Both the position numbers and the translations under genes were made by a program. Positions 16,763 to 24,525 of a DNA stretch of 64,000 nucleotides are shown here, in pieces. Position 1 is the first letter of the stretch; every line of letters starts with the position of its first letter. This DNA is from a virus: positions 1-64,000 of IMG/VR virus record IMGVR_UViG_3300023174_000038; one strand, written 5' to 3'. The notes beneath the pieces were generated by a model. The model was not told where the DNA came from. It was given only the letters and a program-made list of their open reading frames with translations, and searched no databases.

Positions 16763-17154
16763 TTTCTTTTATATCCTTTAAAGGGATTTATTGGACTAGA
16801 TTTAACAACATCAACTGCTTCTTCACTCTTATTAGTGCTGATTAATTTTTTACCACCGACTACACCTGTTTCACGCATAGCATAGTCAATATCTTTATCA
16901 ATATCTCCATCCATATATGATGAAACAATCATATTCTCTCCCCATGGAGTTTCTTTTTCAAAGTTATAAGGTGGAATACTATCTTGTTCTCTGTCTATTT
17001 GACCACGAGCTCCAGCCATTGCCACACCAAACCGATATTGTTTATAAAAATCACTATTAGGTAATCCAGGAATAATGTATGTTCCTGGCAAGGCTCTAGA
17101 CACATCAACTGACAATGCCGCTCTTTGCTCTGTAATAAATTCTTTTGCTCGCAT
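16759..17154 (-). CDS. Phage protein with capsid-targeting-like N-terminus and FKGYKRK tail (B)
   Basis: A 131-aa protein starting MRAKEFITEQ and ending SSPINPFKGYKRK. Both ends match the neighbouring 125-aa protein, while the core (AALSVDVSRALPGTYIIPG, ETPWGENMIVSSYMDGDID) is unrelated. This suggests short addressing or processing signals fitted to different cargo. Start and stop codons overlap those of its neighbours by 1-4 nt. The function of the core is unknown. Confidence 0.75.
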   Translation of the reverse strand: MRAKEFITEQRAALSVDVSRALPGTYIIPGLPNSDFYKQYRFGVAMAGARGQIDREQDSIPPYNFEKETPWGENMIVSSYMDGDIDKDIDYAMRETGVVGGKKLISTNKSEEAVDVVKSSPINPFKGYKRK

Positions 17155-18032
17155 TAGCTTTCCGTTGTTAGTATTAAATTATCTTCAGTTCCCATTAGAT
17201 AATTATTAGCATATCCGTCTAATGCAATCTCAGCACCCTGTATATCAACTGGTATAGGATATGTCACAAATGCTGATATAAAATGTTCTATACCTATATC
17301 TGCTAAAGGATTAATTAAAATTCGTACATTACCATTGGCAACATCCATGTCATATCTACAAATAGCATTACCCTCAAACAACGTTGAATGTCCACTAAAT
17401 CTTACACCAGCAAGATTATTAGTAATACTTGCAGTAAGAGTAATATCTTGCATGTCAGGTGTACCACCGTCACTTGAACGAATTTGAAAATCACCTTGAT
17501 AAAAACGTACTATAGGAACTTCAAATATAACTTGATTTGCAGCTGGACCCAATGTGTACGCAGTAGCAGTGGTCGTAGTAGTAAGAAATAGATTACTAAA
17601 GTTATTGTTAATCTTATAGAAAGCTGTTCTTAATGGATCACCGTTACCGTCGTTAGGACTTTCACCAATATTAATGTATTCTTGGTTACCGTACGGACCA
17701 AATGTTAATGAATTAGTATCAACTACGTCACCTAACGTAAGTGTAGTAGGCCCTGCTGGTTTTGTAACTCTTTGTTTTTGTCTAATTAGTACCGGATTAT
17801 TTGCCCTACTATCAAATCTATTAGTAATATAAACATTACCAATGTTAAGATTGTTGGTATTACCCGTATTAGATTGAGTTGTAGGATTGATTACTTCAAC
17901 TACTGTAGGTGAATTTGTATCGGTGGTTGGAAAAGAAAACAAATTATTAGCTACATTAGCAAAAGCCGTACTTAATGGATCTGCGTTACCATCGTTTGGT
18001 TGACTACCTGTATTAATAAATTCTTGTGACAT
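17154..18032 (-). CDS. Tail or fibre structural protein with duplicated INxGxxPNDG motif
   Basis: A 292-aa protein. I chose ATG 18032 (MSQEFINTGSQPNDG) over the longer frame because a GATAAATAC late motif and AGG sit upstream of it. Two copies of a module, INTGSQPNDGNADPLSTAF at the start and INIGESPNDGNGDPLRTAF near residue 130, are seen in many T4-like tail and fibre proteins. The rest is beta-rich with many Thr, Asn and Val. Likely a virion surface or tail component. It abuts the FKGYKRK protein B at a single shared base. Confidence 0.75.
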   Translation of the reverse strand: MSQEFINTGSQPNDGNADPLSTAFANVANNLFSFPTTDTNSPTVVEVINPTTQSNTGNTNNLNIGNVYITNRFDSRANNPVLIRQKQRVTKPAGPTTLTLGDVVDTNSLTFGPYGNQEYINIGESPNDGNGDPLRTAFYKINNNFSNLFLTTTTTATAYTLGPAANQVIFEVPIVRFYQGDFQIRSSDGGTPDMQDITLTASITNNLAGVRFSGHSTLFEGNAICRYDMDVANGNVRILINPLADIGIEHFISAFVTYPIPVDIQGAEIALDGYANNYLMGTEDNLILTTES

Positions 18033-18052
18033 GTAAAATCCTAGACCTATAT

Positions 18053-18061
18053 AGTATTTAT
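18053..18061 (-). promoter_or_regulatory. Late-type promoter GATAAATAC
   Basis: The motif lies 21 nt upstream of ATG 18032 with a short leader containing AGG, closer to the classic T4 late layout than the abutting copies elsewhere in the window. Confidence 0.55.
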
Positions 18062-18321
18062 CAAAAGCCGAACCAATTCTTCTTTGGGGCTTCAATAACT
18101 ATAGGGGTTTTACTACGTTGAATCTCTTGTAATGCTCTAATTGCTTCCATTTTAACTTGGTTGTCTGAACTCTTTGTCATTTCAATCAATACTGAAATCC
18201 TTGCGGCTTCACTCATAGTGGCGTCTCTACTTATGGATTTTTGTGCTTCTAAATATAACTCAAAGTCATTATTGGTGGCACAGCCGGCTAACAATACACT
18301 CAATAATATCAAATACTTCAT
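18061..18321 (-). CDS. Small lipoprotein
   Basis: An 86-aa protein with a signal peptide ending in the lipobox LLAGC (MKYLILLSVLLAGCATNN), so Cys would be lipidated and the protein anchored to a membrane. The mature part is charged and helical, ending in KKNWFGF. It lies 9 nt after the o-spanin-like gene. It may belong to the lysis cassette or act in superinfection exclusion. No homologue recognised. Confidence 0.78.
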   Translation of the reverse strand: MKYLILLSVLLAGCATNNDFELYLEAQKSISRDATMSEAARISVLIEMTKSSDNQVKMEAIRALQEIQRSKTPIVIEAPKKNWFGF

Positions 18322-18330
18322 AATATGCTA

Positions 18331-18591
18331 TTATTTTACGTTATCAAATATCTTTTTCTGTTCGTTATACCAATCTTGCCATCCATCTACTTTAGTTGAA
18401 CATTCATAGTAAAGTGAATAGTTATGTACAATAACTTTAAGCATTTCCGTAATAGCTACTTTATCACCTTCAATTTTTTTAAGACTTTCGCATTTCTTCA
18501 TTAATTCAGGGGTAGCATTGGGGAATTTTTGTTTAACAGGAACTACGGTTGAGCATCCGGCTAATAATAGAAGTATTAATAGATATTTCAT
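18331..18591 (-). CDS. Probable o-spanin (Rz1-like lipoprotein)
   Basis: An 86-aa protein with a short signal and lipobox LLLLAGC (MKYLLILLLLAGCSTV), followed by a periplasmic domain ending WQDWYNEQKKIFDNVK. It overlaps by 4 nt the membrane protein upstream, whose long periplasmic helix fits an i-spanin. Outer-membrane o-spanin plus inner-membrane i-spanin pairs fuse the two membranes at the end of lysis. Size and gene order fit; sequence is too diverged for a family call by eye. Two later Cys residues could form disulphides. Confidence 0.65.
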   Translation of the reverse strand: MKYLLILLLLAGCSTVVPVKQKFPNATPELMKKCESLKKIEGDKVAITEMLKVIVHNYSLYYECSTKVDGWQDWYNEQKKIFDNVK

Positions 18592-19046
18592 TTTGTAGCC
18601 GCCTTATTCAACTCAGTAGCTTGGTTATGCAAATCTATGATTTCTTTAGGAACGGGACAATTTTCAATATACTTGATAACTTCCTCTTTCTTAACTACTT
18701 CTTTATCAATATACTTGATAACATCACGACCTTTTTCACGGATAACTTTAGTCTTTTCTACAATCTTTTCTTGGATTTCAATGTTCTTATTAGCAGATTG
18801 TACTTCAGCTTGAGCCATTTTAGCTTCCATCTCTTTGACTTTAAGTTCCCACTCTTTATAGTCGGCTAATCCGCCCTCAAGATAAACGCCAAAGACAAGT
18901 ACAATAATGCTACATATTTGTATAGCAAATTGATATGTTTTGACAAAAGGAATGAATCCTAGGACGAATCCTGCTATTGTGCCCAAAATACCTAATCCAA
19001 AGATTATATGTATTGCGGCGTCGGGTAGTAATGATAGTATCCACAT
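18588..19046 (-). CDS. Probable i-spanin / membrane lysis protein
   Basis: A 152-aa protein with two N-terminal membrane segments (about 10-35 and 38-59) followed by a 90-residue charged coiled coil (KEWELKVKEMEAKMAQAEVQ and onward). Rz-type i-spanins have one N-terminal segment and a periplasmic coiled coil; the extra segment is unusual and could give holin-like properties. The stop overlaps the o-spanin start by 4 nt, as in many spanin pairs. No endolysin is seen in this window. Confidence 0.6.
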   Translation of the reverse strand: MWILSLLPDAAIHIIFGLGILGTIAGFVLGFIPFVKTYQFAIQICSIIVLVFGVYLEGGLADYKEWELKVKEMEAKMAQAEVQSANKNIEIQEKIVEKTKVIREKGRDVIKYIDKEVVKKEEVIKYIENCPVPKEIIDLHNQATELNKAATK

Positions 19047-19064
19047 AGTACCCTTATTTATGCT

Positions 19065-20129
19065 TTAAAAGAATGATTTTACTTTATCCGCTATATATTG
19101 TACTTCTTGGTCATTTAACTCTGGATACATTGGGAGACTTAATACACCCCTAGATAGTAACACACTATTACTTAATAAGTCAGGTTTGCCTAACTCTTTG
19201 CCAATTGGTAAATCACCCAACACATACTCATAATGAATTTTACTATCAATTCCGTCACTAAGCAAATGAGCTTGTAGTGAATTTCTATCGGCTAGGTACA
19301 TTACAAACTTTTGATGTGCATGAGGATCTTTAGTATCTGATAAACAATTTATAGGTAAATCCTTAAATTTATCACACCAATATTTTGCTATATCACTTCT
19401 ACGCTTCTGCCAAGCATCTATATACTTTGTTCTAACAAGAATTTGAGCACAATCTTGCTCACTCATTTTACTATTAGTACCTGCATCATAGAAATAAGGT
19501 TTGTTGTTATCTCTGTAACTTGAAGCATATAGGTATAACTTCTCATCATTAGTTACAATAGCACCACCGTTACCCGAGCTAGGTAAATTCTTTGTGGGAT
19601 CAAAACTTATTGACATACCACTACCTACCTCACCTTCACATACTAACCAGTGTTGTGCACCATCAACTATTACTCCATACGCAGTTGAATAACCTGCATT
19701 TGGCCAAGGTTTACGCCCAGCAAAACCCATCACACAATCATATATTCCACCTCTACTAGCATCAATGTGAATAACACCATTTTTATCAGTATCAGCTAAT
19801 TCAACATCCCATCCTGCTGTCAGAAAGGCATTCAATGTAGCCGGATAAGTTAAATTAGGAATACGAATGGTTGGATTGCCTTCCATAGTTTCACTATGTT
19901 TAATCTTTTTCCAACGGGCAATAATCTCTAACGCTTGTGTACCTGAATGTACAGTTATAGCATATTTTGTTTTAGTTCTGTGTTTAAGCCATTCTTCAAA
20001 CGAACGTGTATAATGCCCACCAACTAACTTCCCGTCTTTGAGGGCACGGTCTGTAGCATCTAGTAATTCATCTCTTAAATTACTGTACTGTCTTGCTAGA
20101 CCAAAATGTGCTATTACTAAGCCAGGCAT
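19065..20129 (-). CDS. DegT/DnrJ/EryC1-family PLP-dependent sugar aminotransferase
   Basis: A 354-aa enzyme starting MPGLVIAHFGLARQYSNLRD (an upstream TTG is in frame but less likely). Motifs include GTQALEI near the cofactor phosphate site, a DGAQHW strand and SFDPTKNLPSSGNGG, where Lys is the expected Schiff-base residue for pyridoxal phosphate. This family aminates nucleotide-linked keto-sugars. It overlaps the epimerase/dehydratase gene by about 50 nt, suggesting sequential action on an NDP-sugar. It may decorate phage fibres or host surface glycan, or supply sugars to the glycosyltransferases elsewhere in the window. Confidence 0.88.
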   Translation of the reverse strand: MPGLVIAHFGLARQYSNLRDELLDATDRALKDGKLVGGHYTRSFEEWLKHRTKTKYAITVHSGTQALEIIARWKKIKHSETMEGNPTIRIPNLTYPATLNAFLTAGWDVELADTDKNGVIHIDASRGGIYDCVMGFAGRKPWPNAGYSTAYGVIVDGAQHWLVCEGEVGSGMSISFDPTKNLPSSGNGGAIVTNDEKLYLYASSYRDNNKPYFYDAGTNSKMSEQDCAQILVRTKYIDAWQKRRSDIAKYWCDKFKDLPINCLSDTKDPHAHQKFVMYLADRNSLQAHLLSDGIDSKIHYEYVLGDLPIGKELGKPDLLSNSVLLSRGVLSLPMYPELNDQEVQYIADKVKSFF

Positions 20130-21057
20130 AATATCTTTCAAATCCTTCTTCTACATCTACTTTAGGATCATATCCAAAGTCTCTACGAGCGGCATCAATG
20201 TTTAATGCACCGCGACTAGGAAAATCAGCATCTTTATCTTTAACTACTAATGTGCCACCGCCTACTAACTTCAACGCTAGTTGTGCGGCTTCTAACAATG
20301 TACGACTGTGGCTCTTAGTAATATTGTATGTCTTGTTCTCTGTGTTATCACTCAATGAGGCTGCAACAATACCATCTGCGGCATCATCAACATATGTAAA
20401 GTCTAATGTTTCATTAGCACCATTGACGTTCAATATTCCACCGCGCATAGCAGTAAGCATGAACTTAGCAATCACACGATCCTCAACATCTAATGGACCA
20501 TATACAGCACTAGGACGAATGATAGTGTGGACAAGATTAGACTTACGTGTGTAATCTTTGACTAACCATTCACCTGCAAGTTTTAATATACCGTATTGAC
20601 CTTGTGGCTTACAGATTGCATCCTCGGTTACATCATCGGTGAAATCACCGTATACCATTGAACTGCTGATATAGATAAATTTACGTACATCATACTTATC
20701 ACTAGCTTCCAGCAAGTTGAGCAACCCTTCACTCATAACACGACTTCCCCATGCGGGATTTGCGTTAACTACTTTTTGTCTTGGGAAGCTAGCCATATGT
20801 ATAACAATTTCTGGCTGCTCTACATTGAATACGTGGTCAACTGATTTAGCATCACTAATATCTCGGTCGTAGATATAACTATCTACTGCTATTTTCTTTC
20901 TACGTTCAGTCATCAAATAATCAATTTCATCTTGTGGGATGATGCCATAGTTTGTTTTAGTATCCATGATAGATACTAGATGACCCTTGTCTTGCAATCG
21001 TTTAACTACATTGTGTCCTATAAGGCCAAGACCTCCTGTAACCAATATATTACTCAT
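20080..21057 (-). CDS. NAD-dependent epimerase/dehydratase (extended SDR)
   Basis: A 325-aa protein with an N-terminal NAD-binding TGGLGLIG, an active-site Ser near ISSSMVYG and YxxxK as YGILK, the hallmarks of nucleotide-sugar epimerases and dehydratases of the GalE/RmlB type. The product is probably a keto- or epimerised NDP-sugar for the adjacent aminotransferase. The stop lies inside the aminotransferase coding region (about 50 nt overlap), a strong sign of coupling. Exact sugar unknown. Confidence 0.9.
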   Translation of the reverse strand: MSNILVTGGLGLIGHNVVKRLQDKGHLVSIMDTKTNYGIIPQDEIDYLMTERRKKIAVDSYIYDRDISDAKSVDHVFNVEQPEIVIHMASFPRQKVVNANPAWGSRVMSEGLLNLLEASDKYDVRKFIYISSSMVYGDFTDDVTEDAICKPQGQYGILKLAGEWLVKDYTRKSNLVHTIIRPSAVYGPLDVEDRVIAKFMLTAMRGGILNVNGANETLDFTYVDDAADGIVAASLSDNTENKTYNITKSHSRTLLEAAQLALKLVGGGTLVVKDKDADFPSRGALNIDAARRDFGYDPKVDVEEGFERYYAWLSNSTFWSSKTVQ

Positions 21058-21382
21058 ATTTTAATTTCCAAAATGTTAATTGTTTATGTGTTAGATATGC
21101 TCTAATTTGATAGACGTGACCATAACTATATAAATCATGGTTACGATGCCAACTAGGTGCAGGATTAGAGTTTTCCATTATCCACTTACCTTGTTCTGTT
21201 TGTTGCCATTCATATATAGGTTGTGCAACCATAAGATCGGGATCTTCAACATCACCCATTCTAATAGTATGAACTAATTGAGTAATGGATATGGTTTCTT
21301 CCCCGTCATCAGACACTTGTATCTGATATTTAGGTCTAGTGAATTCGTCTTTAGACTGCCATTGTTGCTTTGATTGGGCCAT
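21050..21382 (-). CDS. Hypothetical protein, 110 aa
   Basis: A 110-aa soluble protein (MAQSKQQWQSKDEFTRPKYQ...) rich in Gln, Trp and Tyr, with a run of beta-type segments ending HKQLTFWKLKYE. It overlaps the thymidylate synthase stop by 32 nt and the epimerase start by 8 nt. I recognise no domain. It is likely a conserved phage protein translated with thyA. Confidence 0.78.
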   Translation of the reverse strand: MAQSKQQWQSKDEFTRPKYQIQVSDDGEETISITQLVHTIRMGDVEDPDLMVAQPIYEWQQTEQGKWIMENSNPAPSWHRNHDLYSYGHVYQIRAYLTHKQLTFWKLKYE

Positions 21383-22250
21383 GACTTTGATAGTTCTCTA
21401 AATGTATATCTTCCATTGTCATCTCAAAAATATTATTCTTTGTTGCATTTAACATCAATGTAGGCAATGGATATGGTTCACGTGTTAATTGTTCTTTAAC
21501 TTGTTCAATATGGTCTTTATAGATGTGTGTATCTCCTGTACTGATGACAAGTTCACCTACTTTTAGACCACAGTGATGTGCCAATAGATGTGTAAGTAGT
21601 GCATAACTAGCAATGTTAAAAGGTAAACCCAAGAACACATCAACACTACGCTGATACATATGGCAAGATAGTTCACAATTTTTGTTGACATAGAATTGGC
21701 TCATAACGTGACAAGGGGGCAATGCCATTTCATCTAACTCGCTCACGTTCCAAGAACTTAATATGTGTCTGCGCCCATTAGGATCTTCAGTTAATCCTTT
21801 AATGAGATTTGACAATTGGTCAACTTCAATCTTGTCAACTGCAAGGCGTGTGCCACCTTTGTGTGCCGAGCCCATGTCTTTTTCGGTACGGTACTTGTTC
21901 CAATGGCGCCATTGTACTCCGTATATACGTCCGAGATCGCCTTCAAATTTTGCTTTGTGTTTCCAATACGGTGCAAGCGCATTTGGCGTCCATATCGTAA
22001 CGGTACCATCTCTACTACCATGGGTAATCTCAGCCAATCTACGTTCATCACTAGAGCCTTCAATAAACCAAAGTAGTTCACCGACACAAGCTTTCCAAGC
22101 AAGTTTTTTAGTTGTAACGGCTGGAAAACCTCTACGCAAATCAAACCTTAACTGTCTAGCAAATAAAGAAATTGTACCGATTCCAGTTCTGTCATCTTTA
22201 ATTTCCCCGTTGTCTAAAATATCTTGTAATAGTTCTAAATATTGTTTCAT
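21351..22250 (-). CDS. thyA: Thymidylate synthase (ThyA family)
   Basis: A 299-aa enzyme converting dUMP to dTMP with methylene-tetrahydrofolate. The catalytic Cys is at about 180 in ALPPCHVMSQFYV; RRHILSSWN supplies the phosphate-binding arginines; the C-terminal GDTHIYKDH and the ending PIKATMAV match ThyA. Folate- and dUMP-binding segments are all present and length is normal (264-320). No intron is seen, unlike T4 td. It supplies thymidine nucleotides for phage DNA. A TGATATAAT extended -10 lies just upstream. Confidence 0.96.
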   Translation of the reverse strand: MKQYLELLQDILDNGEIKDDRTGIGTISLFARQLRFDLRRGFPAVTTKKLAWKACVGELLWFIEGSSDERRLAEITHGSRDGTVTIWTPNALAPYWKHKAKFEGDLGRIYGVQWRHWNKYRTEKDMGSAHKGGTRLAVDKIEVDQLSNLIKGLTEDPNGRRHILSSWNVSELDEMALPPCHVMSQFYVNKNCELSCHMYQRSVDVFLGLPFNIASYALLTHLLAHHCGLKVGELVISTGDTHIYKDHIEQVKEQLTREPYPLPTLMLNATKNNIFEMTMEDIHLENYQSHGPIKATMAV

Positions 22251-22252
22251 AA

Positions 22253-22265
22253 ATTATTATATCAT
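22253..22265 (-). promoter_or_regulatory. Possible extended -10 promoter for thyA
   Basis: On the minus strand ATGATATAAT lies between the upstream terminator and the thyA ATG. It has TGnTATAAT, but there is no good -35 box. Confidence 0.4.
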
Positions 22266-22274
22266 GTTAATAAG

Positions 22275-22300
22275 AAAAGCCCCGACTTATCAGGGCTTTT
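22275..22300 (-). terminator. Rho-independent terminator upstream of thyA
   Basis: Stem AAAAGCCC/GGGCTTTT around a 10-nt loop. On the minus strand it is followed by CTTATTAAC. It ends the transcript of the 98-aa and 236-aa genes. Confidence 0.75.
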
Positions 22301-22308
22301 TGATTGAA

Positions 22309-22605
22309 TTAAAGTTTACCCAAAAGTCTATCAGTTTCGGGTTGAACAGTTTCAGCAATACTTTGCACATTAAGTACAAACTCTACACTTACAATAGAAT
22401 CTTCCAACTCATTTAATTTACGACTAACAGCATCTTCTACTTGATCTGGATCTAAACCTTGTTGAAGTAACTTCTGAATGTTAATCGTTTGTTGCTTCTT
22501 ACCGGTTAGTTTAATAATTAATTTTTTAATAAACTCTACTGGTATTTTGTTCTTCTCCACATCTTCAAGGATATGCTCCCATTTATCAATAAAATCAGGC
22601 GACAT
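22309..22605 (-). CDS. Hypothetical protein, 98 aa
   Basis: A 98-aa helical, charged protein (MSPDFIDKWEHILEDVEKNK...). The central QTINIQKLLQQGLDPDQVED segment looks like a helix-turn-helix-type stretch, but no DNA-binding family is clear. It overlaps the 236-aa gene by 11 nt and is followed by a terminator. Possibly a small phage regulator or assembly factor. Confidence 0.75.
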   Translation of the reverse strand: MSPDFIDKWEHILEDVEKNKIPVEFIKKLIIKLTGKKQQTINIQKLLQQGLDPDQVEDAVSRKLNELEDSIVSVEFVLNVQSIAETVQPETDRLLGKL

Positions 22606-23305
22606 TAGTTACTTTTTTTGTATATTTTCTTTTTGCTGGAGCAGCCACTTCTGTGATAACCTCTGCCTTTTTAGTTTTAGCTTTAGTTGCCTTAGGTGCT
22701 AATGAAGGATCCAATGTTTGAGCCTCAGTAGTTAGACGTTGTGCTTCAGCTAATAAGCCTTTAGCTTCACGTTCCATTTTTTGTGCTTGTTCAATACGTT
22801 GTTTAGCTAATGACGCATCACCCAATGCATCGCCTGATGAAGCGACTACTGGTGATTGACCTTTTTGTCCACGCATTCTACGTGCTACATCAGCTGGATC
22901 TTGTAATCCACGACTCTGGTCTAATTCAGCCATACGTTTAACTGCATCTTCACCCAATTTCATTTCATCTAAAATTTTATTAAGTTCATTCAACTTGATA
23001 CGTGTGTTTGGTGCAGGTGTCATTACAATCACTTCTGTATTGACTTTCTTTAGTTGACTTTCAGCATGTAAAACTTGCAGTATTGGTCTTCCGTCTTGTG
23101 TATAACTTCTATTTAATGCATCAGCCAAATTTTCACTACTTTGTCCAATATCACTTTCAATACAACGAATTAATGAATCATGTATGTTCTTATTGATTGT
23201 TTCTGTATATGTTACCAAGCACATATGAGGCTCGCCTGGTACTTCTCGGAAAATTACAGCTACTTTTCTATCCCCGTGTTTCCCTACGTGTCTTGTAAAA
23301 CTCAT
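22595..23305 (-). CDS. Conserved-looking phage protein of unknown function, 236 aa
   Basis: A 236-aa protein. The first 110 residues (MSFTRHVGKHGDRKVAVIFR) form an alpha/beta domain. A helical middle contains LGEDAVKRMAELDQSRGLQD, then Gly/Ser linker and a coiled coil of KxExEAKGLLAEAQRL type, and finally a Lys/Ala-rich basic tail (KAKTKKAEVITEVAAPAKRK). The basic tail suggests nucleic-acid or membrane contact. I have a sense of having seen this N-terminal pattern in other freshwater and marine myoviruses but cannot name a function. Good Shine-Dalgarno (AAGGAGAA). Confidence 0.75.
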   Translation of the reverse strand: MSFTRHVGKHGDRKVAVIFREVPGEPHMCLVTYTETINKNIHDSLIRCIESDIGQSSENLADALNRSYTQDGRPILQVLHAESQLKKVNTEVIVMTPAPNTRIKLNELNKILDEMKLGEDAVKRMAELDQSRGLQDPADVARRMRGQKGQSPVVASSGDALGDASLAKQRIEQAQKMEREAKGLLAEAQRLTTEAQTLDPSLAPKATKAKTKKAEVITEVAAPAKRKYTKKVTNVA

Positions 23306-23380
23306 ATTATGTTCTCCTTGTAATATGCTTAAAGTTATTTAATAAGAAATTTGTTGTTTACAAAATTTCCATATGCCCAT

Positions 23381-23638
23381 TTATGACCATTTTAGTTCGT
23401 AAAATACTGCTTCTTGTGGATCTTCAAATGCAATACAACTAGGAGAAACTAGTTCAAGTAACCTACTACTATTACTAATAGTAGGATATGTAATACTAAA
23501 TCTACCACTCAATTTATCTAAAACCCATTGTTTAGATTCAGGTGTGCATGGGTGTGAGGTTACTATAAAATGTTTAGGAGTATGTGTCAATTCTCTTTCA
23601 CTAAACCATGTAATAGGATCCAATTGATATTCAATCAT
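23381..23638 (-). CDS. Hypothetical protein, 85 aa
   Basis: An 85-aa protein (MIEYQLDPITWFSERELTHT...). One Cys-containing turn (TSHPCTPESKQWVLDKL) is visible; no family recognised. It overlaps the 143-aa gene by 4 nt. Function unknown. Confidence 0.7.
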   Translation of the reverse strand: MIEYQLDPITWFSERELTHTPKHFIVTSHPCTPESKQWVLDKLSGRFSITYPTISNSSRLLELVSPSCIAFEDPQEAVFYELKWS

Positions 23639-24066
23639 TTTGTTAAATTATCCAACATCTTATATTTCTCCCAAGCTTCTACTACTACAGGTGTACTGTT
23701 ATCATTAGTGGGAACAACTTGCATCCACAATCCGTGACCTAACTTTGCCGGATGGTTGTATGGATAATAATGTCCGGCTGTTCTGCCTTCACTATCAAAT
23801 ACTCTAGGTTGGTGTATTCTGCCTGAATAATACAATCTAGTTGCTAATTCTGTTACTTTAGTTAAATCATAGTCATCTAATCCATAACTTGCAGGGTTAC
23901 TGGCATGAGGATTACCTTCTAGATAATATTGCTGTACTACCTGAATGTATTTTTCATGATCAGGGCATAACGTGCGTGTTACTATAAACATAACATCATC
24001 CTCGGACACTTCACCTGCCATCAAACTAAGTAAGCAACCGCCGAGGCTTGTACCAATGTACATCAT
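23635..24066 (-). CDS. Hypothetical protein, 143 aa
   Basis: A 143-aa soluble protein. Segments MFIVTRTLCPDHEKYIQVVQ and GHYYPYNHPAKLGHGLWMQV are rich in Tyr and His, giving several possible metal ligands, but no catalytic signature is recognised. It overlaps both neighbours by 4 nt and so belongs to a tightly packed run of small genes. Function unknown. Confidence 0.75.
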   Translation of the reverse strand: MMYIGTSLGGCLLSLMAGEVSEDDVMFIVTRTLCPDHEKYIQVVQQYYLEGNPHASNPASYGLDDYDLTKVTELATRLYYSGRIHQPRVFDSEGRTAGHYYPYNHPAKLGHGLWMQVVPTNDNSTPVVVEAWEKYKMLDNLTK

Positions 24067-24419
24067 ACAATCAATTTTCTTTCTTGCTTAACATAATCAC
24101 TATAAACTTTCTTCCCATTCTTTCTAATCCATTCTACAATAGGTTGTGGATCATCATTAAATGCTTCTGTAAGTTCTTTATACTTTAAAGTGCTAGTGAA
24201 TTCATAAATCTCATACGCACGTTGGCTATTAAATTTAGCACGAAGGATCAGCATTTGTAATGGAATGCCTGTAGGTTTTGCTGGAATTTGTTCTTCTTTA
24301 AGAATAGCAACAACCTTTTGCTTCTCCCATTGATTGTATCTATCCATATGATAGCCAACATCATGTAGGCTTTCAAGACCGTTACAGTCCCAAACTGCTA
24401 AGTAGTGTTTAGTCATCAT
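24063..24419 (-). CDS. Hypothetical protein, 118 aa
   Basis: A 118-aa helical, basic protein (MMTKHYLAVWDCNGLESLHD...). The ending YVKQERKLIV overlaps the next gene by 4 nt. Its ATG lies inside the 38-aa membrane protein gene upstream. No family recognised; probably a small phage accessory. Confidence 0.75.
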   Translation of the reverse strand: MMTKHYLAVWDCNGLESLHDVGYHMDRYNQWEKQKVVAILKEEQIPAKPTGIPLQMLILRAKFNSQRAYEIYEFTSTLKYKELTEAFNDDPQPIVEWIRKNGKKVYSDYVKQERKLIV

Positions 24420-24525
24420 GCTTTGATAAGGTATCTAATGCTCCGGTGAGTAGTCTAATAAAAATATAAAAGATTACTCCTAGTACTAATACTATAAATC
24501 CATAGCCAAGTATATCTAATATCAT
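24409..24525 (-). CDS. Small single-span membrane protein, 38 aa
   Basis: A 38-codon frame (MILDILGYGFIVLVLGVIFY then IFIRLLTGALDTLSKHDD) with one long hydrophobic helix of about 20 residues and a charged tail. Its ATG overlaps the stop of the VWA gene as ATGA, and its end overlaps the next ATG by 11 nt, so it is likely translated by coupling. Such micro-proteins may be holin-like, exclusion or regulatory. Coding status rests on the clean overlaps and hydrophobic profile. Confidence 0.55.
   Translation of the reverse strand: MILDILGYGFIVLVLGVIFYIFIRLLTGALDTLSKHDD

Noticed and set aside
21763-22416. 217-codon open frame on the plus strand
   Set aside because: It is antisense to thymidylate synthase, has no ribosome site and its translation has no domain; it is a shadow of the thyA codon pattern.
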